Made by a program: the position numbers and the translations under genes. A stretch of 64,000 bases of DNA, taken from NCBI GenBank assembly GCA_037349315.1, contig JBAIAC010000131.1, positions 806,001-870,000 on the forward strand. Direction: 5' to 3'. Under the pieces are notes generated by a model that saw only the letters and a program-made list of their open reading frames with translations, had not been told where the DNA came from and made no database searches. The DNA comes from Chelydra serpentina. Its lineage: Eukaryota; Chordata; Testudines; Chelydridae. Each line of letters opens with the position of its first letter. The first letter of the stretch is position 1. Positions 28,561 through 41,600 of this stretch are shown piece by piece.

Positions 28561-31256
28561 GGGTTCGGGCTGATGGATGCCCAGGAAAAGTGGGTTTCCA
28601 TAGCAACAGAGCTGATGCCATGGGCAAGGAGGGTCGGGTGCCAGCTGGGGGGGTAGGAGCGGGGTCGCCGTCCGGGGCCCCCGCTGGCCGCCCAGCTGCT
28701 GCTGCCTGCGCAGTGTGTGGCAAGTTCTGGGGGGTGCTGCGGGGGACGCTGCTCCGGGCATGGCTGGCCAAGGCGAGGTGGACAGTGAGCAGGACCCTTT
28801 CGGGGGATGCCTGTGGGAGCCGGAAGAACGGACCGTCTGTGCTGTGCCCAGAGTGGGTCGGGGCTGTGGGCCAGCCCTGGGGCCTGGCTGCCTGCAGAGC
28901 CTTGTACAGAGCGGGGCAGATCTGCAGCTGATCCAGGCGCTGGCGGAGGCCGGGGTCTTGGGATGGGGCTCCCGTAGTGGCGAGAGCGGCCAGAGAGCCC
29001 AGAGTTGCTGGGAATTCATACGCGAAGCTTCCTCGTCTGCGTGGGAGTGGGCTTGGGGGTTTCCAGGCAGTGCCTGCGGTCTGGGGGCTTCCCCACTGTC
29101 GGCTCCAGGCCTGGCAGGACTCCGGCCCATCTGAGTGCAGATGGGTGGGAAGGGAGAGGCCTTGGGCCGGCGGAGGGGGGCGGAATCCTTGAGCTTGTCC
29201 TAGATTGACACTCGGGCTGTTCCAGCCGGTTTTCAGGCCCTGGACAGTGTCTCTGTGGCATGTTGGTTTAGGTGAATGAGCTGCAGGCTGCTTCTGGTTT
29301 CTGCCCAGCAGCGCCCAAGCAATGGCCTATCCTCTGTGCCAGCAGAGATTTTCTGCCCTCTTGTGTGTATGTGGGGGGGAATCTCTCCTCCTGCACACTG
29401 GCCTTCGCAGGTCCAGCTGGCTTCTTCCAGTTAGGCCTGACCCACCCACTGCATTTCCTACCTTGGAGGTTGCTGGGTTGGGAGCACAGAGAGTCTCTCC
29501 AGGTGGCATGGGTGGGGGGCTGCCTGCCTCTGCAGGATGTATCTGGCGTTGTAGTGTTGCCTTTTCCTCCTCTGGTGTGACACAGGCCCATGGGTCGCAG
29601 GGCACGCATGGCTGTGACCCTCCAAAGAGGCTGCTTGCTTTGCTGGGGCCTTGGGGACGAGCAGCTGACCCAGCAGCAGCTCTTGGCTTCTGGGCTCCTA
29701 AATCCCACCCTCCCCCACCCTCCTGCAGGCCTGGCCTCTGCTTAAGTGTCTTCTCTAGAGTCCGCTAGCTTCAGTCCTGGCCTGGCATGCCCATCTATTG
29801 TCACTTTGATGCCACCACTTGGGCACTGTAGCGTGACCTCCTGGAAAGGGTTGGTTGGTTTGCACTGTGGGATGCACTGGGATGTGGAGCCTGCTGCTGT
29901 GTTGTGACTTTGTTCCCTGGTTTCCTAAGAGCTGCTAGCACTGGTCCCACAGATGAGATGGTCCAGAGCTATGGTGCAAGGCAAGTTTGTCCCCCACTGC
30001 TGTGAATGGACTCACGTTCCGGTGACTGCATAGGCATTGTCCCAGTAGACTAGCTCTCTAGAGTAATCGCAGTGTGTTGGCCCTTCACCATCCCGTCCAC
30101 AAATGGGAGGGGTCGAAAATCAGGTGCTGGAATCCATGGCGAAGTCAGAGGTAGCTGTAGGAGTGGGGGCTTGGCACCTTCCAACACCAGGCCTCTTTTG
30201 AGCAGTGCCCACATGTGGATGATTGTTATTGCCAAGACTCACAGAGAACATCTTCCTCCTCCCCCTTTTTGAGAGGCTCCTGTGGCTTCCCTCCTGTCCT
30301 GGGCAGGGGATTTCCACCAGCAGGAGGGATTTGGGGAAGAGAGGTGATATCTCCACCTAGACTTTCAGCCCCACATCTGTGAATCTTGAACTCCATCCTG
30401 AGCTTGGCAGTGCAGGCCAAGGTGTCTGCTTCGGTGCTGCCAGAAATGCCCTGGATGCATGGCTCCTTCATGACTGCCCCCTTTGCAGCGTGACTGCTGC
30501 TGGAGCCCCAAGCTCAGCAGCCATCCCAGGGGACGGAGCCCTCAGCCCGTCAGACCCTAGCAGGGCCTTGTGCTTTCATTGAAAGGCCCTTTCCCCAAGC
30601 CCAGAGAGGGGCAGAAATGGGGCAGACGCTGCTTCCCGGCCTCTGCCGCAAACCTTCCTCGCTGTAATAACCAGATGAAACTCTCCCAGATCCCCTGCTC
30701 TGCCCCTCACTGTCACTAGAACAGCTCCGTATCTGCCCTCCCCCACTGGGTGCGGTGCCTGCTGTCCTGGCAGGTTCACAGCTTGCGTGTTGGCTCTGGT
30801 GTGTGTTGAAAATAGTTCACTAGGTAACTAGGTTAAGCAGAGGCTCATCCACCCACCCACTTATATAATGCTGGGCGGGCCCCAGGTGAGTGTCTTGGAA
30901 AGTCAGGGTGGGCTGCATCCCTGGCTGGCCAGTTGGCAGGAGGTTGGGGGACAGCAGAGGCTGGGTTGAGACTGAGGGGTGGTGAAGGGAGTAAAGGAAT
31001 GTGATGTGATGCACCCAGGCCAGTCATATGTAAGTGGGCTGCGGAGCCCATCTATCATTAATCTTGCTCCCTAGCGAATTGGCCCGGCTGTGTCAAGCTA
31101 TGGAACTGGCTGCCAGTAGCTCCGAGAAAACAAGCAGTCAGCATCCGTGTGACGGCCCCTCACCTGCAATCAGTGGGTGTGCTGTAGCACCTGGCCCCTC
31201 TCGATGGCTGGGACCATATGGACACACCGCTCAGGCTGAAATGCCCGCAGCGTGAT

Positions 31257-31436
31257 GAATCATAGAATCTCAGGGTTGGAAGGGACCTTAGGAGATCATC
31301 TAGTCCAACCCCCTGCTCAAAGCAGGACCAATCCCCAATTTTCGCCCCAGATCCCTAAGTGGCCCTCTCAAGGATTGAACTCACAACCCTGGGTTTAGCA
31401 GGCTAATGCTCAAACCACTGAGCTATCCCTCCCCCC
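31257..31436 (-). mobile_element. tRNA-derived turtle SINE (Cry I type), antisense
   Basis: Same family as at 5102-5287: CR1-like tail at the left (AATCATAGAATCTCAGGG), tRNA-like head at the right (GGGATAGCTCAGTGGTTTGA on the minus strand). Confidence 0.9.
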
Positions 31437-32339
31437 TAATCTTGACCCATGGGGGCCCCTAGAAAGCAAGCACAGGACAGGACATCCACGGACCAAAGGG
31501 CAATTTGCTTCCTCTTGGGGGAGGAAGAGTCCCCAACTTTTGATGAACCATATCTTAAAGCAGTCTCATGCTCCGGTGGTCTCCCACAGAGCTGCTTAGC
31601 AGTTAAACTCCAAGGCAATCAAGCCACCCCCTTCACGCTTCCAGTCACTGTTGCAGAGACTCCCATGATCTGTCAGCCGAGGGTGGTGGTGTACCTGCTC
31701 TACTGTGGCTTGTTTTGTAGACCTTTGCGAGAGCATTCCTGTGCCATCAGGCGGTGTGCAAGTGGCTGGCTGCAAAGCCAAAGAGAGAGTGAGCTACAGA
31801 GCCAGGCCACTGAGCTGTGTTTGCCAAGTGGAAAGTGTCACGCTCTTGGATATCATAAAGCAGAGGGAATGTGTGGGCCCTGGAGAAGGTATCACTTCCA
31901 TTAGCAAGGGGAGTGAAAAATATCTGTGAATGACCTTCTCTCTCCCCCCCCCCCCCATCCCTGGGGCATCGCTGGATTTCCCTGGTTGGAGACCAAAAAA
32001 AAGCCAACAACTGAGTTTGGACTGAAAAGTTACAAGCAACTGAGAAGGCAGGTTTGGAATGGAAGCCTCCCCGAACAGTGGCCTCCCCAGGAATTGAAAA
32101 TGGAGGGTGGGGGTGTTCGAATTTACTGGGGGGGGGGAGGGTGTCACTAAAGTGGCATGTAACTAGTTCACAAAACTGGGGGGGTGTTGGGGAAATTCAG
32201 GGGGGGTGTAGGGAAATCACTGTCCCCGAATGCTCTGGTGTCTAGAACCTCTGTGAGTGTGAGCGTGGGAGCCCAGATGCTCTAGGAGAGTGTTTTGCAG
32301 TGGTTACATGGGGGGGATGTGAAGGCTTGGATTGTGCAG

Positions 32340-32470
32340 TCCACTATCTTTTTGGACTATCCACATCACCTCTCTGTGCTTCAGCATCTGCACCAGTAAC
32401 ACAGGGGTGGTTATACTTTATTGTCTGTAAAGGGCTTGGAGATCCTTGGGTGAAAGCAGTCTCCTGGGGA
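32340..32470 (+). repeat. MIR-like CORE-SINE 3' fragment
   Basis: 'cacctctctgtgcttcagcatctg' followed by 'gtctgtaaagggcttggagatcc' matches the MIR 3' region. Confidence 0.5.
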
Positions 32471-32674
32471 AGGCTCTTGAGTTAGACCACTGGTTCCAGA
32501 ACAGTGTGTGTGTTCAGGGCTGTAGCACTGCTTTCTGCCCTCCTGGGCTCGGGATGCGGTGGGTGCCCAGCATTAGGTGATAGGGCCTGGGGAAGCCCTT
32601 GCGCCAATCTTCCTGCAATGGTGTAATAGCTTAGCTAGTCCTTACCCTTTGTGCCAGGTGCTGTACCCCCATAG

Positions 32675-32985
32675 TCAGCTGAACCAGAGCTCCCAGTGTG
32701 TCACTGTGGCCAAAAGGGCTAATGCGATCCTGGGACACAGAAGCAGCAGAATGTGGAGTTGGAGCAGAGCTGTTCTTTTCCCTCTGTAGCTGGCACTGGT
32801 GCAACCACTGCTGGAATCCTGTGTCCGGGTCTGGTGCCCACAATTCAAGGAGGATGTTGATAAATTGGAGACGGGTGTGGAGAAGAGCCACTAGAATGAT
32901 TCAAGGATTAGAAAACCGGCCTTCTAGTGAGAGACTCTAGGAGCTCCATCTATTTAGCTCAATGCAGAAGGTTAAGGGGGGACTG
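32675..32985 (+). repeat. old CR1 fragment (RT thumb region)
   Basis: Translates with breaks to SSQCVTVAKRANAIL, LALVQPLLESCVRVWCPQFK and EDVDKLETGVEKSH, equivalent to the region after motif C in copies A and B. Confidence 0.8.
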
Positions 32986-35496
32986 GATCCCAGTCTCTCA
33001 GTGTCCTAAGTTAGTGTCCCAGCACAGTCCATTTTGCTGGGCCATTTGGTCCTCAGATATCCATCCAGTGGACGTTTTCACTGACTGGGAGCTGTGAGGG
33101 CCCAGCGCCTCGGAAAATTTGCTCCCAGGAGCCTCGTGTCAGGCTCCCGAAACCAGCAGCCTCTCTGAAACGCGTAACCAACCTGCTGTTTCTACAGGCT
33201 CGCTCCAGGCCAGGAGGATAAATGGGAATTTATACACTGTGGCGGCTCCAGATATATAGCTGCTCCCCCAGCCAGTGTCAGAATGACTGGAGATCAGCTC
33301 GCGCGCCTGGAGCTTGGTGCCAGACCACTCAGTGCCTCGCTGAGGAGAGATCCCTTAGGGTGGGTGGCTGGAGTCCCGGAGTTGGAGAGGCTGTGATCCC
33401 AGCCGAGTTTCCAGCATGGCCGAGCCAGCCTGCAGGGGGTGCGGCTTAACTAGCACCAGCAGAGTCACAGGGCCTAAGGCAGCTGGGGAGAGAAACCTAT
33501 GGCCTTGCCTGGCCCAGAAAGGTCCCTTCCAGGACTGGAAGCAATAGGAGTAGAGCATGTGTTTGTGTGTGTCCTCGTGTGGGTGCTTGGATTGGGGGGG
33601 TGTCATACACATGTGCGTGCACGTGCCCTGGAGGAGTAGGAGTGTGTGTTCACGCCCATGTGTGTAACAAGGCCCTTGCCCACTGGGGCACTACCATGGG
33701 GCGATGGAGGTGAAAGGTCCTGGGGCCAGCACAGAGATTCTTTTCCATGACAAAAGAGCCTCTGATGGCAGAGGCAGTCTCTTTGAGTGGGAGATGCCCC
33801 CTCCCTATGGGGGTGGGGTCGGGCTAACAGCTCCCATTGCATGAGGTGCTTTGCCTGGCAGGCCCTGGGGGGATTGGGCCTGGCTCTCCTTGCTGCTCCT
33901 GGGGTTGGGGTGGGGGAATCGGAGCCTCCCCCTTCCCAGTTTGTTCCTACTAGGAGGGTGGACCTGGGAAGGGAATTCTGAGTAAATTCTGAGCTACATC
34001 CAGGGCGACCTTGGCCTCCATCCCTTGGGGTGGGGGGCATCCCCGGGGAGGAGGGTAAGGCTGTGCCACCTATGATAGTGCCTTAAACACCCAGCAGGGA
34101 ATCTCTGACCCTGAACTTTGACCCCATCGCTTTCCAGGCCACCATCTGGGGCAGGATGGGGAGGGTCCCTCTGGCAGGGACCTTCATGTCAAGGATGCTG
34201 GGGCAGCAAGTGCACATATTTTCCCCTCCCCCCCCCCCCCCCCCAGCTCAAGGGGAACTGGCTGCGATGTGACAGGCACCTCAGATCTTGCCCTGTCACT
34301 CGAAGACCCCAAAAGGGGGGGGGCGAAGGGGTGTCATCGCTGCTGGGGGGATGATTGGAAATGGCAGGTGGGCCCTGCAGAGAAGAAGGCTCTGGCGGGG
34401 AGAGCAGGCAGGGGCCACACGCAAAGACGGCCTGGCATTTTGTTCCCTGATAGATTGCGGTGTCTCAAGCCTCTGGGAATCTGGGTCAGAGCAGATCTGA
34501 TGCCCCACGCTGGGGGAGGGGCAGCCGAGCGCTGGCTCAGCCACTCTGGGGCTCAGCACCTCCCACCAGAAGCGGAGACCAGAGGGAACTGAAAGTGTCT
34601 GCATCTGGCCCACAGCAGAAACCCAGCCATCAGCCTGGAATTACCCCAGCCTCTTGAGGTGGGCCTGCGGGAGGGAGAGACTCTTCTTAGGAGCAACCTG
34701 TGTGGCCCGGCATCACCAGTGCTCCGTGCCCTGCCCCTGTGTGTGAGGATGACCAGGAACTCCGCAGCAAGTTATGGAAGTAGGGTCCCCGGGCAGGCTA
34801 GTACCCGAGGCCTCCATTTCCTGGCCATCTGGGTGCAGCTCCTCTCGCTATCAGCACATATGCAGCCCTCTCCCTGCGGTGGGAGGCTGCCCCCTGGCCT
34901 TGCCCCTTTCCCGACTGTTCAATGTTAGCGGAGCCGTAAAGAACTTCCGGGTGCTGGTAAGGGGGCACAACGGGGGGGCAAGTGACAGTGGAGCAGAGAG
35001 GGAGCAGATCCCACCTTCCCCAGCCATGTTCTCAGCCCCTTGGCCAGCTCGCACAGGGGCCCCAACCCAGCCTGAGCCCCCCGGCTTGGGTTCTGTATTT
35101 CCCGCTCTCCTCCAGCCCTCGCAGGGACCCCAGCAGGGCGTCTTGTCCCATGAGGCTGGAGCCTGCCCAGCACTGGGTGTACACGTCTGTGTGGGGGGCA
35201 GGGAGAGTCCCATGGTCCTGGAGAGTGAATGCTGGGCCACGGGAGCCCCTGATACCAGCCGCTGCCCCAGGCTGGGAGCAGAGCAAGTCACCGCAGAGCC
35301 TCCCCCGGGGCAGGGGGGTGGGGGGAGACAGTGTGGAAAGTCCCTGTGATTTCCCCCTCCCCTGCCTAGGGGTTGTGAGTGCCCCGCAGGGCGGGTGGGG
35401 ATCTGGCCAGGCAGGGAGTGGTGGTGGGTGGCTGATACGCTCATTCCTGGCATTCTCGTACTGATTAGCATGATCCCCCTGGTGTGTGTCTTCTTT

Positions 35497-35524
35497 CCCC
35501 CCCCCCCCCCCCCCCCCCCCCCCC
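35497..35524 (+). repeat. 28-base C homopolymer
   Basis: Uninterrupted run of 28 C. The length is prone to sequencing error. Confidence 0.9.
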
Positions 35525-38500
35525 GCCCCGCTGCGGGGGCAGCACGGGCTCCTGGGGAGCTTGTGTGTATGTGACTCCTCCAGTCCCAGCCTTTACCACC
35601 CCCACCCCCCAGCACCAGGGGCTCCCAGTGAGGCTCAGGCTCTCCCTGCTGCTCCCCTCCCCCCTCTAGTTCAAATAGATCAGCTTTATTATTTACAGGA
35701 TAAGGGGGATAAACACTGGGGTGTTTGTGTGTCTTTGGGAGAGCGTGAGACAGTGTGTGTGTCAGGGACAGCGTGTGCAAGCCGTGTGTGGTCGTTTCTA
35801 GGATGAAAATGGCTGGTTTTATTCTGAACTCCAGCCCTATTCCTCCAGGAACACCCTCCACCCATCCTCCCGGGGCCTGGCTGGGTCAGAACCCAGGGGA
35901 TGAGTGCGGGGGCCTTTCCCAACCCATTTCTCAGTCCAGGTCCCGCCCAGGTGGATAATGAGCGAAGGCTTGCCCCAGGAGTGGGACCTAGGCACCTAAG
36001 CAACTGAGAGGCCGGAGGTTGATGCTTCCCTCCACTTGGGATCCCCAGCCATGAATTGTTTGTTGGGGTCAGGCACCAAGCCAGCCGCCCTAGCTAGGCC
36101 ATGCCCTGGCAGCCCAGCCTATCTCTGTCCCTCCTCCAGCTCGATGCCTCTCTTATGCCTTGTTTGTTCCCTGTGCAGTGCCAGGATGCTCTGCCCAACC
36201 TGCATCCGGCCCTCCTGCTGCGGGGACTGGTAGGTCTCCAGCCTGCTCAGAGTTCACCTATAGGATCAGGCTCCACCTCAGTGATAGAGGCCCCCATTTG
36301 TGAGAATCCTGCTGCAGCATGAACCCTGAGGGCATCAGGGCTAAGACAGCCTGGCAGGTGCCAACTGGATCAATGTGTTCTGAGGCTCCGACATGCTGGG
36401 CCAGAGAAGGACCTAGAGAGCAGTGGGGGGTTACTTAGCCCCTCGCATTCTCAGCACACATGGTACTGCCCCATCAGCCCCCATTTACTGGCAGCTTCCG
36501 CAGGGTTTCAGGACCCCCCCCCCGGCCCCAGAGACTGGCTGGTTCCTCCAGGGGAGCGCGGACATGGCGGCGGAAGCAGGCTGCTCTGCCCGTATCCTCC
36601 CAGCATCCAGGGCTCTCCAACCAGTTCCTGCGACCAGCACTCAATCCAGCCACGTGACTAGCCATCCCCATTCGGCCTGCGTGTGCCCCCTGCTCCCGCA
36701 AAGTGTTGAGGATGTGCTACCTCGGCCGTACTGGGGGCGGTGGGGGGGGGGCCCGCACTCTGGGCCCATTGGTTGCCAACCCGGGTTTTGCTGAGTCCGC
36801 AGCCCTGGAGCTGCTTCCCCATAGCAGATCCCTGCTCGGTGCCCCCTCAGCATATGAGAGTCGGATCTGCTGCCTTTAGTTACCTCTCTTGCTCCTGTGA
36901 GCCCTTGCACAGCTGGCGCTCTGGGAGAGCCAGCTGGAGCATAGCTGGGCTCCCACCTCATTAGTAGAAGTGGTTAATGAGGTCCAGGATCAGGGCTGGC
37001 GTTGCAAGGTGTGGGGGGGCTTTGCAGGTATCGCCAAAGTTAGGACTTGGCCTGCAGGATCTTTGATGGAGGACGGGAGACGGGGCCTTCTCTGCTAGCC
37101 AGGCCCAGCATTTGGCCCAGGAGTTGGAGTAATGCCCGGCCCCTCAGGGCCACCTGAGCTCTGCTCTGCAGAAGGCAGACAATAGCCACAGCGTATTATG
37201 TTGCACCCACTCTGCCCCTCGTGAAGTGCCCTGTGTGTGGGACCCTGGCCAAGGGGCTTTGGTGCCAGGCCCTGGGGGAGTTTGCAGGCGGCAGGTGGTA
37301 AGGTGATGGCATGGTGCTGGAATGGCTGGGCACACGGCACTCGTGGGGTTGCTATGCTCAGCAGAGCCACGCTCTACCTGTGATTAAACCCGGGGAGCCC
37401 AGGCTTCGACGCTGGACCTGTGCTCATGTCATCGCTCCTCTGCCTGAGGAGGTCCCGCTGCTGTTATGGGGTAGGAACCCAGACCCCCTGCTTTGCTGTT
37501 GGTGCTATCCCCGCAATGCATGGGTTCTGATTGTGCTGGAGCTGCCGCTGGGCAGCACAAGTATCTGCCCCTGCCCCAGTATGCTGCACCTCTCCTCCCA
37601 AGCAGTGGGGCTCAGGGAGGGCAGGGCCATTGGGCGCTGTTGTTGCCAGGGCCTGCACCTCCATGTTAAACACAAGGGCAGCTGCCATCTGCACTTCATG
37701 CCAAAGAGCCGCAACCCTTGGGTTCCTGGCAGGCTGCCAGCTGGGCTCTCTGCTGGGCAGGGCTGGGGCGCCTCTCCCCTTCCCAGGATCAGGTTACCTG
37801 CCTGGCTGGCTGCACACAAAGGCGTCATGGCTGCTTCTTGGCTGAGAGCTCGGTGCACAGAGTGACTTGCATGAATCCGTCCCTTGGCACCAGGTTGCCC
37901 AGCAGAGAGAGTTGCTGGAGAGGACCAAGGGTGGGGAGCGGAGATGTGGAAAGTCCCATCCCCCAGGCACCGGACGGGGATGCTGCATCCCTAACATGGG
38001 GGACTCCCCAACACACAAGGCAGATCCTGCTGCCCCAGTGCTCCCAGTTCAAAATCCCCTTGCTCCAGCATCCCAGGAGATGGCCCTGCAGCCTGCTGGT
38101 GCCAGTGGTTCCACTATTTAGCCTTAATATCACCCCCATTCTTATTGATCCCCCACTTTATTCCCCCCCCTTACCATCCTCATCCCCCGTCCTTTGGCCA
38201 GGCGCTGGCCCAGCTGGAGATCAGCCATAGACTAGCTGTGCAGGTGGTCTGACCCTCCTATGGGCTGCAAGCACCTCCCCTTTACCAGTGTGATGCCACA
38301 CTCCAGAGTGGGCTCTCTCCTGGCCGGGCTAGGGGGATTCCCTAGGAGAAGGGCCCCTGGTGCTGATGAACTCTCCCACCCGGGACAGCCTGGCCCTGAG
38401 GGACTGGGAGGGCTGTGCCCATTGGGCCCCTGCTCCTTACCGTATGCTCCAAGCCCTAGAATCTGTGCCTGGTGGGGTAGGGGAAGGCTTTCCCCTCCCC

Positions 38501-38653
38501 TCGTGCCACGGAGCATGCAGCATCCCAGGCCCTGGAACTACTCCAGAGAGGTCCCCTCCCCCCCCCCCCCCCCCCATACCAGCTACAGAGGGGGCCTGCT
38601 GGGAAGAGCGTGGGAGTGCAGGGAGCTCCTGGCTACTCCAGCCCTGGCCTCTT

Positions 38654-38667
38654 CCAGCAGGGGGCGC
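38654..38667 (+). promoter_or_regulatory. CTCF-like motif, plus strand
   Basis: CCAGCAGGGGGCGC fits the vertebrate CTCF core CCASYAGRKGGCRS at all 14 positions. It is embedded in one copy (about 38,610-38,735) of a dispersed ~80-bp GC-rich unit also seen at 49.6 and 51.9 kb, in the opposite orientation to those. Binding is not shown. Confidence 0.5.
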
Positions 38668-41600
38668 TGTGGGGAGCAGGGGCAGGAGCGCTGGCTGTGG
38701 GGGGAGCTCCCGGCCTCTCCCAGCAGCCGGAAGTAAGTGAGTAGTCCCAGTTAGAAATCACTAAGCCCTGTGCGCTTGGCCACAGCCCCACATGCGCAGA
38801 GGCCTGTGCGTGCAGATCCTGGGGATCTCTGCTTCAGCGGGGTGGGGAGGGCGGCCGCAGGATTAGAGCCCACACAGGGGCAACACGACGGAGTGCGTTT
38901 CATCCACAGCTGCTAGCGTGGAGCGGCTGAGCCGGACTCCCACACCGTGAGGCCCCTATTTCCAGGCCAGCGCTGGTTCCCTTGAGCCTAGTGGCTCGGT
39001 GCACATCAGGACCTGCAGTCTCTGTCCTGCTGCTTCCGTGGCCTCTTCTGCGGGCAAAGTTCCAGTGCCTCTGGGGGTGCCAGGGCACCTACCCCACTTC
39101 TCCCCATGTAACCCCACCTCCGAGTGGAGTTGCTGACAGCTCCACAGAGCATTAGGGCGGTTCCGTGTGCTTTGGCCTCCAGCAGCTTTGCCAGTTCCCA
39201 AGGCTGGCCTCCCCCAGGAGCAGAGAGGGCCTCAGGCCTGCTGCACAGGGAAGGGGTTAAGGCAGCAAAGCTCACCTCTGCCCCTGGGCGCAGGGAGGAG
39301 GCCTTGGTGCCCCGCTGCTGATTCACAGGTCGGCCCCCCTGCCCTCTCCTGTGGTGCCTCCCAGGCTATAATCCCTGGAAAGGAACAGGCTGTTTCCTTG
39401 TTCCAGGAACACTTCTGCAAGAAGCACAGAGGGTTCAGACGTGCGCCGCAGGGGAGCCGTGCGCAGGAAGCTGGTCAGCACCAGGGAGCATGGGGCAGGC
39501 CTGCCTGGAGGGGTCTGCAGCACAGCTCACCACCCTTTCCCCTCCAGCCAGCTACAGGGCCCCAGCATTGTCACTCCCCTGCATCCCGCACTGCACCCGC
39601 AAGGTCCGGAGAGCTGCCCAGCCCTCCAGGACAGTTAAGAAGCCTCCTTCCCGCAGGGGCCCTGGCAGGCTTAGGGCAGGCCCTGCCTCCGCCCCCAGAG
39701 CCCAGCTCCCCAGGAGGAGCAGCATGGAGAAGCCAGAGAATTGTGCCCTGGAGGAGAGTGGTCTCTCCTTCCAGGTGAGGGCTGGGGAAGAAGCCTCATC
39801 TCCCCCAGCCGTCAGGGTACCCCCTGGCACAGGGATCCACAGCTAACCCTCTTAGGCCTTCATCCTTGGGATGGGGATGGGGTGGGGGATTGGATTCTCT
39901 CTGCTATTTTGTGAAAGGCTAATGCATGGGGCTCATGGCAAACTGGCATCCCCGCCCGGCGACTAGTAGGGGGCTCGGGTGCAAGGACCTTGCCCTGTGC
40001 CTCAGTTTCCCTAATGAGCACCTGTGGTGAGCATGTACGTACAGAGCTGTCCCCTCTACCCAGGCCCCTCCCCAGATGTTGCTGGGCAGGGGGGCATTCT
40101 CCCCTTGACTCTTTACTCTCCAGACTCTCTTGGGCCAGTGCTGAGGACATCCCTTTCTTGCCAAGCATTGGCATGGAGTTGGAGTTTCAGAGAGCACCAG
40201 CTGCTACTCACGTGGTGGTGGGGGGGAGGGAGAAGCTGGTTTAAACTTGTCCACTGCTGGACATTGGTTTGAACTGGGAGTAGCTCCTGCAGGACAGCGC
40301 ATTTCCTCCCCCCCCCCCCCCCCATGGGAATGTGGTGCCTGGGCCGGGGTTAAAGTTGCAGGATGTGCCATGGCCCTGCTCCAGGTGCTGGCAGCCAAGC
40401 GGGAGTAGGGCCAAGGCAATTGGCATGGCCGGAGAGCTCCGCCCTGCCACGGCGCAGGCCAGGCTGCGGGAACAATAGGAGGGGGAGACACTGGGCCGTA
40501 CCCTGGACTGCAGGAGTGGCCAGCTGCTGATGGATGGCCCTGGGTCTGAAACAGGGCACTGGGGCCCCATGGGCGGGGGCAAGGCGCATCAGCACCTGGA
40601 AGGGGCTCGGCATGCCCAGTGCCCAGGCTCCCTCCTGGCTCCCATCAGGGCAGCCAGGGTCTGGTAGCTACTGTGTCCCCAGCTTTACCAGCAGGCTTTG
40701 GTGCCCCTGTGTGCCAGGGAGCCGTGGCTGGGCTCCCATCCCTTGCCCCCACTCGGCACAGGTGCAAGCCCAGATGGGGCAGGCCCAGCAATAGCAGGGT
40801 GATGGGGGCAGAATGCCTCCCTGCCCACATCCCAGGGTAGCAGAGAGCACCCCAGGGCTCCATGCCAAGGCCCCAGGCTTTGGGCACCGTGCTGTAGCCT
40901 CCCCCTGCAGAGCCGGTCACAGGTCATGGGGCCTCGCCAGTGACTCAGGGCCCCGTGGAACCCCTTTTCACTGCCCCTGCTGGAGCTGCCAGCTGCCCCT
41001 TCCCATCTCCCCCCAGGCTGAGCAGGGAGGCAGGGGCCTGGTTGCAAGTGGGGTGGGAGCCCCAGGACCTGGAGACAGATGCCCACAGCACCCCCTCTAC
41101 ATTGTCGCCTGCTATGCCTGGCCCTGGCCCTGGCCTGGTGTGGGGCTGAGGCAGCCATGTCCCTGCAGCACCAGGGGAGCAGTCTGACCCCACCCTGCAC
41201 TCAGCCCCACACTGTCCCAGGCCAAAGGCCCATCTGGGTGGGGGAACCCCTGCCTGACAAACGCTCTCTGAGGCCCAGGCAGGGAGAGGAGCTGGGGGAG
41301 CCAAGCAGGCTACCCCTCCCTCCTTCCCCAACCACAAGGCACACCCTGAACCCTCCCTCACCCGCTCCCACTGTGTCCAAGCCCCTCCCAGGCTCAGCCA
41401 TGCTAGCCAGAGTGGCTCTGATCACCCCTGAAGTGCTCAAGCCACCTTGCAGGGCTCTCTGGGCAAGCTTGGTGCTGACCCCCATTACCTGACCTGCTCC
41501 CCAGAAAATGGACCCCTTGGGGCTAAGATCCCCCAGCTCTCTGCAGCTGGCACTCTGACACATTGCGGCTACCTCTGGGGTGGTGCCATGCACAGCAACA

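Noticed and set aside
28540..29130. Minus-strand frames around the CpG island as a divergent gene
   Set aside because: Pro/Ser/Ala-rich text without motif, explained by GC-rich composition; no splice or start context.
34851..35861. 336-codon minus-strand frame
   Set aside because: Pro/Gly/Ser-rich low-complexity product of GC-rich intron DNA, including a poly-Gly tract from a 28-base C run; no domain.
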